Assembly: GCA_024709225.1 (NCBI GenBank) | Contig: JANJXC010000038.1 | Coordinates: 124,001 to 188,000 of the forward strand | Source of the DNA: Gammaproteobacteria bacterium | GTDB lineage: Bacteria > Pseudomonadota > Gammaproteobacteria > Thiohalomonadales > Thiohalomonadaceae | Length of the DNA: 64,000 nucleotides | Direction: 5' to 3' | Part shown: positions 17,347-29,159 of the stretch, in pieces | Layout: each line of letters opens with the position of its first letter | Position numbering within the stretch: position 1 is the first letter of the stretch | Notes under the pieces: generated by a model | Databases searched by the model: none | Told to the model about the DNA's origin: nothing | Seen by the model: only the letters and a program-made list of their open reading frames with translations | Made by a program: the position numbers and the translations under genes

Positions 17347-17916
17347 ATGGCTGACAACCAACTCATCCTGCACCCGGCCAAAACGGCGGATACCCCGCAC
17401 AACAAGCGCGACCTGCTCTACCGGCTGGAACAACTGGGGTTCATCGGCACGCCGCTGACATTCAATGGGCAACAGCACTACCGCCCCGGTGCGCGCTTTC
17501 TGCAACTGCTGACCTTTCTGGGCTGCTCGCCGGTGGTGGCGCTGGGGGAACCGGGGGTGACCGGGGACGAGTATTGCCATATCCAGCTGGACGGCCCGTC
17601 CGACCAGCTGCGTTTTGTCGGTGGCAGCAACGTCAAGACACCGCGTTGTCCCGGCTGCGGCTTTCATCTCGAGAACTGGCCTGCGCTGATCGAGGCGTGG
17701 CAGAGATCACCGGCGCAGCCCTGGCGCTGCCCGCTCTGCGGCAAGGAATATCTGTTGCCGCAGCTGCGCTGGCGCCAGTGCGCCGGCTTCGGCCGGTTGT
17801 TCCTGCGCATCTGGGGGGTCTTCGAGGGCGAAGCGGTGCCGTCGGAGGAATTGCTGAAGGTGCTGCACGAAGTCAGCGGTGTCGAGTGGCAGTATTTTTA
17901 TTTCCGCCAGGCCTGA
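17347..17916 (+). CDS. Conserved hypothetical protein with zinc-ribbon cysteines
   Basis: This is a 189-residue soluble protein. Two CPxC knuckles (PRCPGCGFHLENW near 101-113 and WRCPLCGKEYLLP near 125-137) form a likely rubredoxin-like zinc ribbon in the middle. The N-terminal half (NKRDLLYRLEQLGFIG, ARFLQLLTFLGCSP, EYCHIQLDG) and the C-terminal half (GRLFLRIWGVFEGEAVPSEEL) match no family I can name. It diverges from the pentapeptide gene over a roughly 200-base AT-rich promoter region and converges on the Fe-alcohol dehydrogenase with only 12 bases between stops. Function unknown. Confidence 0.75.
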   Translation: MADNQLILHPAKTADTPHNKRDLLYRLEQLGFIGTPLTFNGQQHYRPGARFLQLLTFLGCSPVVALGEPGVTGDEYCHIQLDGPSDQLRFVGGSNVKTPRCPGCGFHLENWPALIEAWQRSPAQPWRCPLCGKEYLLPQLRWRQCAGFGRLFLRIWGVFEGEAVPSEELLKVLHEVSGVEWQYFYFRQA

Positions 17917-17928
17917 ACATCTCTACGC

Positions 17929-19125
17929 CTACAACCGCTGCCGCACGATGCTGGCGATCTCCTCGTCCGTCAGCAACACCGGATTGCTCTTCATGCTGTT
18001 GTTGCGTGACGCGGCGACGATGGCGGGGATGTTGGTTACGCTGATGCCGAAGTGGCCCAGGCGCGGCAGCTCCAGTCTGGTACACCAGTCTTCCAGGGTT
18101 GCCACCAGGGCCTGTGTCGCCGCAGCATCCCCCAGAATCTGATTGCCAGCCAACAGGCGGCCGACGCGGGCATATTTGTGCAGCGCCGGAGAATCCGGCG
18201 TGCGCTGCTGCAGGGCCTGCACATTGACCACCGTCGCCGCGGCCACCGTGGTGCCGCAGGCCACGCCGTGCGGTACGGGAAACAGCGAACCCAGCGGCTG
18301 CGCCAGCCCGTGCACCGAACCCAGTCCCACCTGGGCCAGGGTGATGCCGGACAGCAGCGCCGCATAGGCCATGGCGGCGCGTCCCGCCGCCGCCGTCGCC
18401 GTGTCGCCCCCCTCCACTGCCGGCCAGAAGCCGGCGGCCACCGCCTCCAGCCCGCTCCAGGCCAGCGCATCGGTAAACGGATTGGCACGCAGCGATACGT
18501 AGGATTCCAGCAGCTGGGTGAAGGCATCCATGCCCTGCGCCGCCATCAGGTGACGCGGGCAGGCGGCCAGCAGCTGCGGATCGACCAGCGCCACCTTGGC
18601 CACCATGCAGTCGTGGCGGAAGGATTTCTTGAACCCATCCGGCCCGTGGCGGCTGAGCACCGCGTTCTTGGTCGCCTCGCTGCCGGTGCCGGCCGTGGTG
18701 GGCACCGCGATGAAGGGCAGCGACGGCCCGTGATACGGAATGCCGCGCCCCACATCCTCCAGATGGTCAAGCACCGAATTGCCGGTGGGCAACAGAGCGG
18801 CAATGGCCTTGGCGGCATCCAGCACGCTGCCGCCGCCGATGCCGATCACCACCTCGATGCCAGCGGCGCGGAATTGCCGTACCGCTGCATCCACCATCTC
18901 CGGCGACGGCTCGCCGGCGACGGCAAAGCCGGCGTGCGCCATGCCGCGTTGCTCCAGTCCCTGCAGCAGCGCAGGCCAGTGGGGCGAATTGCGGAATGAG
19001 CTGCCGCCGGTGACCAGCAGCGCGCTGCGGCCAAACTCCGCCGCCAACTGCGGCAACTCACTGACGCGGCCGGCGCCAAACACGAGCCGTGGCAACGCGG
19101 CGATGGAAAAGGCAGGAATGTTCAT
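17929..19125 (-). CDS. Iron-containing (group III) alcohol dehydrogenase family protein
   Basis: The 398-residue protein has the Fe-ADH fold: an NAD(P)-binding N-terminal half with GIGGGSVLDAAKAIA and PTTAGTGSEATKNAVL, and a helical metal-binding half. Metal ligands are visible as D in GMDAFTQLLESY and the histidines in GSVHGLAQPLG and PHGVACGT. Substrate cannot be deduced; relatives oxidise or reduce small alcohols and aldehydes. The ATG at 19125 is preferred to the adjacent TTG. It lies 28 bases downstream of the flavoprotein gene, probably in one transcript. Confidence 0.9.
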   Translation of the reverse strand: MNIPAFSIAALPRLVFGAGRVSELPQLAAEFGRSALLVTGGSSFRNSPHWPALLQGLEQRGMAHAGFAVAGEPSPEMVDAAVRQFRAAGIEVVIGIGGGSVLDAAKAIAALLPTGNSVLDHLEDVGRGIPYHGPSLPFIAVPTTAGTGSEATKNAVLSRHGPDGFKKSFRHDCMVAKVALVDPQLLAACPRHLMAAQGMDAFTQLLESYVSLRANPFTDALAWSGLEAVAAGFWPAVEGGDTATAAAGRAAMAYAALLSGITLAQVGLGSVHGLAQPLGSLFPVPHGVACGTTVAAATVVNVQALQQRTPDSPALHKYARVGRLLAGNQILGDAAATQALVATLEDWCTRLELPRLGHFGISVTNIPAIVAASRNNSMKSNPVLLTDEEIASIVRQRL

Positions 19126-19153
19126 CAATCAACCTTTGCGGTGAAGCATCATT

Positions 19154-20284
19154 TCAACGCAGCTGGCGCAGATACCAGTGCTCGAAGAAGCGCTTGGCCC
19201 AGTGCCAGAGACGGCACGACGGCAACACCAGGCTGCGCGTCGGCGTGCGCCAGACCAGCATGCCCTTGTTCAGGCTGTCGACCACGCACATCAGTTCGAC
19301 CTTGAAGCGGGCCTGCGCCGGCTCGCCGCGCAACTCCCCCGCCAGATTGGCGGCCGCGGCCCTGGCCTGCAGATCGGCCATGTGCGCCTGCTTCGGCATC
19401 CAGTCCGGGCCGGGGAAACTGCCCGAGTCGCCGGCCACATACACCCGCTCGAAGCCGGGCACGCGGCAGAATTCGTCGGCCTGCACCAGGCCGCCGGGTG
19501 AGCGCGGCAGTTCCGTATCATCGAACCAGGCGTTGCCGGTCATGCCGGGCATGAACAGGATCAGATCGGCAGCGAAATCGCCGCCCTCGGTCTGCACGCT
19601 GCCGGCGGTGAAGCCCTTGAGCTTGTGGCCGAGGTACGTGTCGATACCGCGGCGCTGCATTTCACGCAGCAGGCTGCCGACCGCCCTGGCGCCGAGGCGC
19701 TTGCCCGGCTCGGCGGCGGGATTGAAGAACACCAGCCGGAACTGCTCGCGCCGTCCCTGCTGGCGCAGCAGGGTGTCGATGCCAAACAAAAATTCGAACA
19801 TCGGTCCGCCGCGCATGGCCGACGGCTCGTTGGGGTTGCCGCCGAATCCGACAGCGATGGTGCCGCCCGGCATGGCGGCGAGACGATCGCGGATCGTCGT
19901 CGCCGCCGCGATGCCCTCGCACGGCGTGATGGCGTGCTCGATGCCGGGCAGCTTCTTGATGAAGCGGCCGCCACTGGCGATGATCAGGCCGTCATTGCCG
20001 ACCTCGCCGTTGCTGGTGAGCACCGTGCGCCCGCCGTCTTTCAGACCGGTGGCCGCGGCGAGATGGAGTTCGATGCGCAGGCGGCGCAGGAAGTTGTCCA
20101 GCGGCACCACCAGGTCTTCCGGCCGGCGCTGCCCGGAGGGGATCCAGATCAGGCTGGGCAGGAACACGAATTCGGCGCGCGGTGCGATGAGCGTGATCTG
20201 CGCCTCGGGATTGCGCCTGCGCAGTTCGCGCAGGGCGGTGATGGCGGCGAAGCCGCTGCCGATGACGCTGAGGTGGGCCGCCAT
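19154..20284 (-). CDS. FAD-dependent oxidoreductase, sulfide:quinone reductase / NDH-2 superfamily
   Basis: The 376-residue flavoprotein has an N-terminal Rossmann motif (VIGSGFAAITALRELRR), the NDH-2/SQR-type strand RAEFVFLPSLIWIPSG, and a second nucleotide-binding region with an unusual GGTIAVGFGGNPNEPSAMRG. The FAD-contact segment FERVYVAGDSGSF is near residue 285. The C-terminus (FKVELMCVVDSLNKGMLVW) resembles SQR/flavocytochrome c relatives. The paired redox cysteines of true sulfide:quinone reductases are not clearly conserved, so the electron donor is uncertain. It is followed by the Fe-ADH gene and preceded with a one-base gap by a small acidic protein gene, suggesting an operon. Confidence 0.8.
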   Translation of the reverse strand: MAAHLSVIGSGFAAITALRELRRRNPEAQITLIAPRAEFVFLPSLIWIPSGQRRPEDLVVPLDNFLRRLRIELHLAAATGLKDGGRTVLTSNGEVGNDGLIIASGGRFIKKLPGIEHAITPCEGIAAATTIRDRLAAMPGGTIAVGFGGNPNEPSAMRGGPMFEFLFGIDTLLRQQGRREQFRLVFFNPAAEPGKRLGARAVGSLLREMQRRGIDTYLGHKLKGFTAGSVQTEGGDFAADLILFMPGMTGNAWFDDTELPRSPGGLVQADEFCRVPGFERVYVAGDSGSFPGPDWMPKQAHMADLQARAAAANLAGELRGEPAQARFKVELMCVVDSLNKGMLVWRTPTRSLVLPSCRLWHWAKRFFEHWYLRQLR

Positions 20285-20285
20285 C

Positions 20286-20705
20286 TCAGCCCCCGGACCG
20301 GACTTCGCGCGTGTGGCACACCGGCAGGTCGTCCGGGTCTTCCACCTGCAGGGCGATGTCCTGCACCATATCGCGCAGCTCCTCCAGGGTGATGCAGCCC
20401 AGCATGCGCGCCATCAGCTCGGGGGCGAGGCGCACCATGCACGGCGTCCCATCGGACAGCTGCACCCGTACGCCTGCGGCATGTTTCTCCAGACCGCCCT
20501 CGCCGCTCTCCAGCAGTTCGGCATTTTCCTCTAGCAGTTGGTCGTAACACTCGTCGATGGCGTTGGACAGCTCATCGTCGAGGTCTTCCGGAATGCCGGC
20601 GATGAAGCCGTCGGCATCGCTCAGCTCGGCAGCGACGCCGCGCTCATGCAAGAATGCCACGAAACGCGCGCGAATCCCGGCGTCAAAAAATACATATTCC
20701 AGCAT
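20286..20705 (-). CDS. Small acidic hypothetical protein
   Basis: This is a 139-residue acidic protein (FHERGVAAELSDADGFIAGIP, DDELSNAIDECYDQLLEENAE, LQVEDPDDLPVCHTREV). It has no signal peptide or membrane segment. The ATG at 20705 is preferred over a GTG at 20711 because GGAG is well spaced. It lies between acpS and the flavoprotein gene on the same strand, one base before the latter, so translation may be coupled. No family recognised. Confidence 0.7.
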   Translation of the reverse strand: MLEYVFFDAGIRARFVAFLHERGVAAELSDADGFIAGIPEDLDDELSNAIDECYDQLLEENAELLESGEGGLEKHAAGVRVQLSDGTPCMVRLAPELMARMLGCITLEELRDMVQDIALQVEDPDDLPVCHTREVRSGG

Positions 20706-20738
20706 GCTCACTCCATCCTGACTGATGCTGCTACGGCC

Positions 20739-21119
20739 TCAGCGCCGCAGCAGCGTGACATAGGCGACGGCGTAGTCGTGTTCATCGGCGAGGCTGAGAA
20801 ACCCCTCGCCGACGCCTCGCGCCTCCAGCAGGTCCAGTGCGCGCCCGCTGAAATGCAGCATGGGCCTGCCGGCCGCATCGTGTACCACGCTGATATCGTG
20901 CAGCGACAGGCCGTGGCTGAAGCCGGTGCCCAGCGCCTTGGCCGCCGCTTCCTTGGCGGCAAAACGCTTGGCGAGAAAGCGGGCCGGGTGCACCGCGCCG
21001 CGGTAGGCAGCGAGTTCGGTCGCGGCCAGGATGCGCCCGGCAAAGCGCTCGCCGTGACGCTCCAGCGCGCGGGCCATACGCGCCACGGCGACGATGTCGG
21101 TGCCGATGCCGTAGATCAT
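20739..21119 (-). CDS. acpS: Holo-[acyl-carrier-protein] synthase
   Basis: AcpS transfers 4'-phosphopantetheine from CoA to apo-ACP for fatty-acid synthesis. The 126-residue product shows the family signatures: [12 protein letters not shown] with the Mg-binding aspartate near residue 8, and [20 protein letters not shown] with the catalytic glutamate near 56. The [16 protein letters not shown] strand follows. It overlaps pdxJ by four bases (ATGA), the usual pdxJ-acpS pairing, at the end of the recO-pdxJ-acpS string. Confidence 0.96.
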   Translation of the reverse strand: MIYGIGTDIVAVARMARALERHGERFAGRILAATELAAYRGAVHPARFLAKRFAAKEAAAKALGTGFSHGLSLHDISVVHDAAGRPMLHFSGRALDLLEARGVGEGFLSLADEHDYAVAYVTLLRR

Positions 21120-21883
21120 GCGCGGCGGGTGGCGGCCAAGGCCTGCTGGCGCTCTTCCACCATCAGCCGCTTCATCTCGGCCACCGCGCCCTGGAAGCCG
21201 GTGAACAGGGCACGGGCCACGATGGCGTGGCCGATGTTGAGTTCGTGGATGCCGGTCATGCGCGCGATGGGGGCGACGTTGTGGTAGTGCAGGCCGTGGC
21301 CGGCATTGACACGCAGGCCCGCCTGCTGGCCGATGGCCACCGCCCGTTCGATGCGCGCCAGCTCGCTGGCCACGGCCTCACGCTCGGTGAGGTCGGCGTA
21401 GTGGCCGGTATGGATCTCGATGCTGGGTGCGCCGCAGGCAGCCGCCGCCTCCACCTGGCGCCCGTCGGCGTCGATGAACAGCGACACACGCACACCGGCA
21501 TCGGCCAGGCGCTGGCAGGCCTCGCGGATGCGCTCCTTCTGCCCGGCCACATCGAGGCCGCCCTCGGTGGTGAGCTCCTCGCGCCGCTCCGGTACCAGAC
21601 AGCAATCCACCGGCTTGATGCGCTCGGCAATGGCCAGCATTTCATCGGTGACCGCCATCTCCAGATTCATGCGCGTCTGCAGGATGCCGCTGAGCATCTC
21701 CACGTCGCGATCCTGAATGTGGCGGCGATCCTCGCGCAGATGCAGGGTGATGCTGTCGGCGCCGGCCTGTTCGGCCTCGATGGCCGCCTGGATCGGATCG
21801 GGATAGCGGGTGCCGCGCTGCTGGCGCAGGGTGGCGACGTGATCGATGTTCACGCCGAGCAGGATTTCATGCAGCGGATTCAC
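21116..21883 (-). CDS. pdxJ: Pyridoxine 5'-phosphate synthase
   Basis: PdxJ condenses 1-deoxyxylulose-5-phosphate with 3-amino-2-oxopropyl phosphate to form pyridoxine phosphate (vitamin B6). The 255-residue TIM barrel begins [20 protein letters not shown] and has [20 protein letters not shown], plus the phosphate-binding [12 protein letters not shown] near residue 190. It overlaps recO upstream and acpS downstream by four bases each, indicating coupled translation. Confidence 0.97.
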   Translation of the reverse strand: MNPLHEILLGVNIDHVATLRQQRGTRYPDPIQAAIEAEQAGADSITLHLREDRRHIQDRDVEMLSGILQTRMNLEMAVTDEMLAIAERIKPVDCCLVPERREELTTEGGLDVAGQKERIREACQRLADAGVRVSLFIDADGRQVEAAAACGAPSIEIHTGHYADLTEREAVASELARIERAVAIGQQAGLRVNAGHGLHYHNVAPIARMTGIHELNIGHAIVARALFTGFQGAVAEMKRLMVEERQQALAATRRA

Positions 21884-22635
21884 AGTTCTTCATCCTCTTG
21901 ATGTGCCGCGGACACGTCGGTCCGGCCGGCATAGGTCTGGCGAAACAGTTCGCGGCTGCGCAGGGGCCGCGTACCGAGATACTGGGCCAGGATGGTGCGC
22001 ATCAGGGTCTTGGCTTCGGCGAGCACGCGCTCGTCGGCGCCTTCCTCTGCGGCCAGCGCCAGCAGGGTGGCGCCATGCAGGCGCGGCCCGTGCAGGTCAG
22101 CGGAGGCATCACGCAGCGGCCCCTGCTGCACATGGTAACAATAGCGCACGGCCGGTTGAATAACGGCGTCGCCGTGCGCCTCGTGTTCCAGCAGCAGGCC
22201 ATAACCCAGCTCCTGCAACAGCGCCTTCTCGAACAGGCGCAGGGTCCACTCCGGCTGCTGCGGGACGGCGGTCAGGCGCCGCAGCGCCAGTTCGTAGGCG
22301 TGGAACAGCTCCTCGTGCGGGTCGTGGCGTTGCAGCAGGCGCAGCAGCAGTTCGTTGAGATAGAAGGCGCTGATCAGGGCACTGCCCGTCAGCGGCGGCA
22401 ACCCGCCGCGGGCCTCCACCGCGGTGAGGGTGGCGAGATCACCGCGCCCCGACCAGGACAGCAGCAACGGTACGAAGGGCTGTAACAGGCCGCGACTGGC
22501 ACCCTTGCCGCTGCGCGCACCGCGCGCCACCAGACCGATGCGGCCGGCGTCACTGCCGAAGGCCTCCAGCAACAGGCTGGTTTCGCGGTAGGGCTGGCGG
22601 TGCAGGATGTAGGCAGGGCGCAGCTCGGTCCGCAT
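21880..22635 (-). CDS. recO: DNA repair protein RecO
   Basis: RecO loads RecA on SSB-coated DNA in the RecF pathway. The 251-residue product has the N-terminal OB fold ([36 protein letters not shown]) and the alpha-helical C-terminus ([27 protein letters not shown]). The zinc-finger cysteines seen in some homologues are absent, as in many gammaproteobacteria. A 156-bp repeat element separates it from era upstream, while pdxJ overlaps its end. Confidence 0.95.
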   Translation of the reverse strand: MRTELRPAYILHRQPYRETSLLLEAFGSDAGRIGLVARGARSGKGASRGLLQPFVPLLLSWSGRGDLATLTAVEARGGLPPLTGSALISAFYLNELLLRLLQRHDPHEELFHAYELALRRLTAVPQQPEWTLRLFEKALLQELGYGLLLEHEAHGDAVIQPAVRYCYHVQQGPLRDASADLHGPRLHGATLLALAAEEGADERVLAEAKTLMRTILAQYLGTRPLRSRELFRQTYAGRTDVSAAHQEDEEL

Positions 22636-22656
22636 GGATTTACCCGAAAAACCTCA

Positions 22657-22812
22657 GTCCGCAAATAAACGCGAATGGACGCGAATTAAGATGAACCTGA
22701 ACACATCAATTGAATCTCGCCAAGACGCCAAGTATGCGAAGAAAGCCACAAGCAAGGTGGAGATGGCAGTGAAAGTCTTCATATTTGCGTCCATTCGCGT
22801 TCATTGGCGGAC
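22657..22812. repeat. Inverted-repeat element of 156 bp between era and recO
   Basis: The left arm GTCCGCAAATAAACGCGAAT (22657 onward) and the reversed right arm GTCCGCCAATGAACGCGAAT (ending 22812) match at about 28 of 32 positions. The inside (CGCCAAGACGCCAAGTATGCG and AAGCCACAAGC words) carries no gene. It has the size and ends expected of a MITE-like mobile repeat and interrupts the era-recO operon. Confidence 0.75.
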
Positions 22813-22831
22813 TCAACTGCTTTATATCGGC

Positions 22832-23726
22832 TTATTCGTCCGTGTAGCCCAGGCTGGACAAGGCGCGCTCGTCATCCGACCAGCCCTCCTTCACCTTGAC
22901 CCACAGTTGCAGGAACACCTTGCTGTCGAACAGTTTTTCCATGTCGGCACGGGCCAGCTGGCCGACCTTCTTCAGCACGCTGCCGCCCTTGCCGATGACG
23001 ATCGGCTTCTGGCTGTCGCGCTCGATCCAGATCACGGCGGCGATATTGAGCATGTTGTCTTCGTTCTTGAACTGCTCGATCTCTACCGTCAGTTCATAGG
23101 GCAGTTCCTGCCCCAGGGTACGCATCAGCTTCTCGCGCACGATCTCGGCGGCGAGGAATCGCTCGCTGCGATCGGTGATCTGATCCTCGGCATAAAACGC
23201 CTCGTTCTCGGGCAGGTGGCTGGCCACCACCTTCTCCAGCTCCTCCAGATTGCCGCGGCGCAGCGCCGACACCGGGACCATGGCGGCGAAATCCATCTTG
23301 CGCGCCAGCGTCTGCAACAGGGGCAGCAGCTCGGTCTTGTCCTTGACGTGGTCGATCTTGTTCACCGCCAGCACCACCGGCACCTCGGCGGCGCGCAACT
23401 GGCGCAGCACGTTTTCGTCGTCCTCGGTCCAGCGTGACGCCTCGACCACGAAGATGATCAGGTCCACGTCCGCCAGGGTGCTCTTGGCGGTGCGGTTCAT
23501 GTAGCGGTTCACCGCCTTCTTGGCGTTGAGGTGCAGACCGGGGGTATCGACGAACACCGCCTGGTAGTCGGCCTCGGTCTTGATACCGATGATGCGGTGC
23601 CGGGTGGTCTGCGGCTTGCTGGAGGTGATGCTGATCTTCTGGCCGATGAGATGGTTCATCAGCGTCGACTTGCCCACATTGGGGCGGCCGACCAGCGCCA
23701 CATAGCCACAACGGAATTTTTCGGCT

Positions 23727-23734
<8 letters not shown>
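22832..23734 (-). CDS. era: GTPase Era
   Basis: Era is an essential GTPase that binds the 3' end of 16S rRNA during 30S assembly. The 300-residue product has G1 [10 protein letters not shown]3 DTPG, G4 NKID and the C-terminal KH domain ([14 protein letters not shown]). The start at 23734 fits the family's N-terminus ([12 protein letters not shown]). It overlaps the end of rnc by eight bases. The longer frame reaching 23857 merely reads through rnc. Confidence 0.97.
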
Positions 23735-24400
<666 letters not shown>

Positions 24401-24404
<4 letters not shown>

Positions 24405-24784
24405 CGGATAACGACCTCTGCCGTGTCTGCAAAGCTGACCAGGAAACTGACGTTATGCACGAACGGCGTCACCACCTCGTAGTCGACACTGACTCGATAG
24501 ATGTTACCGTCACGCTCGATGCTGATGTCCTCACGCGAGACGCGCTTGACGTCGTTGATGTCCATGCGGCGCATCAGTGCTTCGCGCAACTCATTCGGCG
24601 TGGCACCGCGCAGGCTATGGTCCTGGCTGAGCGAATCCAGCGAGGATGTCACGCCCAGATGCTCCATGTAGACGGGAAACAGTCGAATGATGGTGACGCC
24701 GATAATCGCGGCGATACTGAAGACCAGTACCCAGCTGATCATCGTCATCCCTGCCTGCCGTTTTGCGATGCTCATCTGCCTCAT
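24401..24784 (-). CDS. DUF4845 membrane-anchored protein
   Basis: The 127-residue protein has a pilin-like N-terminal membrane segment ([24 protein letters not shown]) and a small periplasmic domain ending in [22 protein letters not shown]. This family is regularly found between lepB and rnc in gammaproteobacteria, as here. GGAG lies eight bases before the ATG. Role unknown. Confidence 0.88.
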
Positions 24785-24794
24785 GATGCGCTCC

Positions 24795-25604
24795 TCAATT
24801 GATACCGTTGCCGATACGACTCCAGTCGATGCGACCGGCCGCGGAGTCCCAATTCATCCAGATGAAAAATGCCTTGCCTACCAGGTTGGCCTCGGGCACC
24901 GTGCCCCAGAAACGGCTGTCCCGGCTGTTGTCACGATTGTCGCCCATGACGAAGTACTGCCCTGCACCCACAGTATACTCAAAGCCATGCTCGAACCCTT
25001 CCGGCAATACCAGAATCTGGTGGTTGATGCCGTCCAACCGCTCCTCGCGCAAGCTGGCGCCGGTCATCACGGCCCCGGAGCCGGCCCCGACATAGGCACC
25101 GACCGGTTCCTGGGCTATCGCCTGGCCGTTGATATAAAGCACCTTGTTGCGATAGGCCACGGTATCGCCCGGCACGCCGATGACCCGCTTGATATAGTCG
25201 ACGCGCGTGTCCTCCGGGTAGCGGAATACGATGATCTCGCCACGCTGCGGCGAGCCCAGCTCGAGGATGCGGGTATTCAACACCGGCAGGCGCAGGCCGT
25301 ACGCGAACTTGTTCACCAGAATGAAGTCGCCCACCAGCAGGGTGGGCATCATCGAGCCGGACGGGATGCGGAACGGCTCCACCACGAAGGAGCGAATGAC
25401 CAGGACGATGAGAATCACCGGAAAAAAAGAGCGCGACAGGTCGACCAGATAGGGTGGCTTGTCGAGTTCGGCGTCCAGCGCACTGCCGGATACGGCCGAG
25501 ACAGCCATACGGGCACGCCGCTTGGGCGCCCAGAACAGGGTATCCAGCAGCCACACCACGCCGGTGATCGCGGTGGCTACCACCAATATCAAGGGGAAAT
25601 CCAT
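24795..25604 (-). CDS. lepB: Signal peptidase I
   Basis: LepB removes signal peptides at the inner-membrane outer face. The 269-residue product has two N-terminal membrane segments (LILVVATAITGVVWLLDTLF and FFPVILIVLVIRSFVV). The Ser-Lys dyad is S84 in PSGSMMPTLL and K139 in DYIKRVIGVPGD, followed by the GDNRDNSRDSRFWG box. The ATG at 25604, two bases after the lepA stop, was chosen because upstream residues are lepA read out of frame. Confidence 0.96.
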   Translation of the reverse strand: MDFPLILVVATAITGVVWLLDTLFWAPKRRARMAVSAVSGSALDAELDKPPYLVDLSRSFFPVILIVLVIRSFVVEPFRIPSGSMMPTLLVGDFILVNKFAYGLRLPVLNTRILELGSPQRGEIIVFRYPEDTRVDYIKRVIGVPGDTVAYRNKVLYINGQAIAQEPVGAYVGAGSGAVMTGASLREERLDGINHQILVLPEGFEHGFEYTVGAGQYFVMGDNRDNSRDSRFWGTVPEANLVGKAFFIWMNWDSAAGRIDWSRIGNGIN

Positions 25605-25606
25605 GC

Positions 25607-27412
<1,806 letters not shown>

Positions 27413-27482
27413 TGAAGGGGTTTCCGCTGAAAAACGAAGAGGCGCCCAGCGGGCGCCACAGTGCGCGAAATTGTACAGAAAA

Positions 27483-27728
27483 TCAGGGGGCTGCGAAATA
27501 GCGGCGGACGGTTTCTTCGTCGAGGAAGTAATGGCACAACTCCCCCTGCGGCGAGGCCAGCACCGGCACCCACTCGCCATAACGCTGTTCCAGCTGGGGG
27601 TCTGACTCCACGTCTATGGTGTGGAGGAAAAACCCCAGCTCCTGCTGCAGCAGCCGCAAGGCCAGCAACATGTCGTCGCAAAGCGAGCAGCCGTAACGCA
27701 AGTACAGCGTCAGTACCTGCCTGTCCAT
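27483..27728 (-). CDS. Glutaredoxin-like protein (DUF836)
   Basis: This 81-residue thioredoxin-fold protein has a CSLC active-site motif ([14 protein letters not shown]) and the [10 protein letters not shown] cis-proline segment. It belongs to the short glutaredoxin-like family often found near mucD/lepA. Its ATG overlaps the stop of the upstream protease gene (TAATG), so translation is probably coupled. It may be a thiol oxidoreductase of the cytoplasm; partner unknown. Confidence 0.88.
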   Translation of the reverse strand: MDRQVLTLYLRYGCSLCDDMLLALRLLQQELGFFLHTIDVESDPQLEQRYGEWVPVLASPQGELCHYFLDEETVRRYFAAP

Positions 27729-29155
27729 TACTTCGGCAGGCGCAGGGCGAGGAAGATCGGGCCGCTGCGGCGCTGCACCAGTACCGGCACCGACTTTTCC
27801 GCCGGCAGCTCGCGCATCAGCTTGTTGAAGTGGGCCACGTTGCTCACATCCACGTTGTTCAGCTTGAGCAGCACGTCGCCGCGGCGGATCCCGGCCTCTT
27901 GGGCGGGGCCCTGCTCCACCTGCTGTACCAGCACGCCATGACGTTCCAGGCCCAGTTCCTTGCGCTGTTCGGCGGTCAGGTCGGTAACCGTCATGTTGAG
28001 GCGGTTGTCACTACTCAGACCCGGCTTGCCCTCGGCCAGGGTCAGCTCTTCGTCCTTGGGCAGCTCCTCCACCCGCACATTCAGGGTCTGCCGCTTGCCG
28101 CTGCGGATCACGATCACCCGGGTGTCGGTGCCGACCGGACTGCGCCCCACCACCGGAGGCAGATCGGAGGACGAATCAATGGTCTTGCCGCCGAACTCGA
28201 TGATTACGTCTCCCACCTCGATACCGGCCTTGGCCGCCGGCCCATCCTTGAGCACCTTGGCCACCAGAGCGCCGGCGGGGCGCTTCATGCCGAAGGACTC
28301 CGCCAGTTCGCGCGTCACATCCTGGATCAGCACCCCCAGCCAGCCGCGGGACACATAGCCCTTGTCCTTGATCTGGGCCACCACGTCCAGCGCCACATCC
28401 ACCGGGATGGCAAAGGACAGGCCCATGAAGCCGCCGGTGCGGCTGTAGATCTGCGAGTTGATTCCGATCACCTCACCGTCGAGATTGAACAGCGGGCCGC
28501 CGGAATTACCGGGATTGATGGCCACGTCGGTCTGGATGAAGGGGACATAGCTTTCGCTGGGCAGGCTGCGGCCCAGGGCGCTGACCACGCCGACGGATAC
28601 CGAATGGTCGAATCCGAAGGGTGAGCCGATGGCCATGACCCACTCACCGACCTTGATCTCGTCGCCCTTTCCGAACTTCACCACCGGCAGGCCGCTGGCC
28701 TCCACCTTGAGCAGGGCCAGATCGCTGCGCTTGTCGGCACCGATCAGCTTGGCGACCAGCTCGCGCCGATCGTTGAGCCGCACCAGGATCTCGTCGGCGC
28801 CTTCCACCACGTGGTTGTTGGTCAGGATGTAGCCACCACTATCGATGATGAAGCCGGAACCCAGTGACCGGGCATCCTCCCTTTCCTGCGGCTCCGGCAT
28901 CTCGCCGGGCTTACCGAAGAAATGGCGGAACAGATCGCCCCAGGGCCCCTCCTCCGGAAATTCCGGCAGCGGCATCCCCGGCGGCAGGCGCAGCGCAGGG
29001 TGTGAATTCATTTTCTGTTTGGTGCTGATATTCACCACGGCGGGGCCGTAATTTTCCACCAGCACGGTGAAATCGGGCAGATCACGCGCCGCCGCCGTAC
29101 TGCACAGCAACACCAGGAGCAGCAGCCAGGACAGATGCAGGGTCGGTCGTGTCAT
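27728..29155 (-). CDS. mucD: Periplasmic Do-family serine endoprotease (DegP/MucD)
   Basis: This HtrA-family protease and chaperone degrades misfolded envelope proteins. The 475-residue product has a signal peptide (LLLLVLLCSTAAARD). The trypsin-like triad is H in TNNHVVEGA, D in DKRSDLALLKV and S in NPGNSGGPLFN. Two PDZ domains follow (GWLGVLIQDVTRELAESFG and LVQQVEQGPAQEAGIRRGDV). It is part of the rpoE-rseABC-mucD cluster, whose sigma-E regulon normally includes this gene. Confidence 0.95.
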   Translation of the reverse strand: MTRPTLHLSWLLLLVLLCSTAAARDLPDFTVLVENYGPAVVNISTKQKMNSHPALRLPPGMPLPEFPEEGPWGDLFRHFFGKPGEMPEPQEREDARSLGSGFIIDSGGYILTNNHVVEGADEILVRLNDRRELVAKLIGADKRSDLALLKVEASGLPVVKFGKGDEIKVGEWVMAIGSPFGFDHSVSVGVVSALGRSLPSESYVPFIQTDVAINPGNSGGPLFNLDGEVIGINSQIYSRTGGFMGLSFAIPVDVALDVVAQIKDKGYVSRGWLGVLIQDVTRELAESFGMKRPAGALVAKVLKDGPAAKAGIEVGDVIIEFGGKTIDSSSDLPPVVGRSPVGTDTRVIVIRSGKRQTLNVRVEELPKDEELTLAEGKPGLSSDNRLNMTVTDLTAEQRKELGLERHGVLVQQVEQGPAQEAGIRRGDVLLKLNNVDVSNVAHFNKLMRELPAEKSVPVLVQRRSGPIFLALRLPK

Positions 29156-29159
29156 GGGA

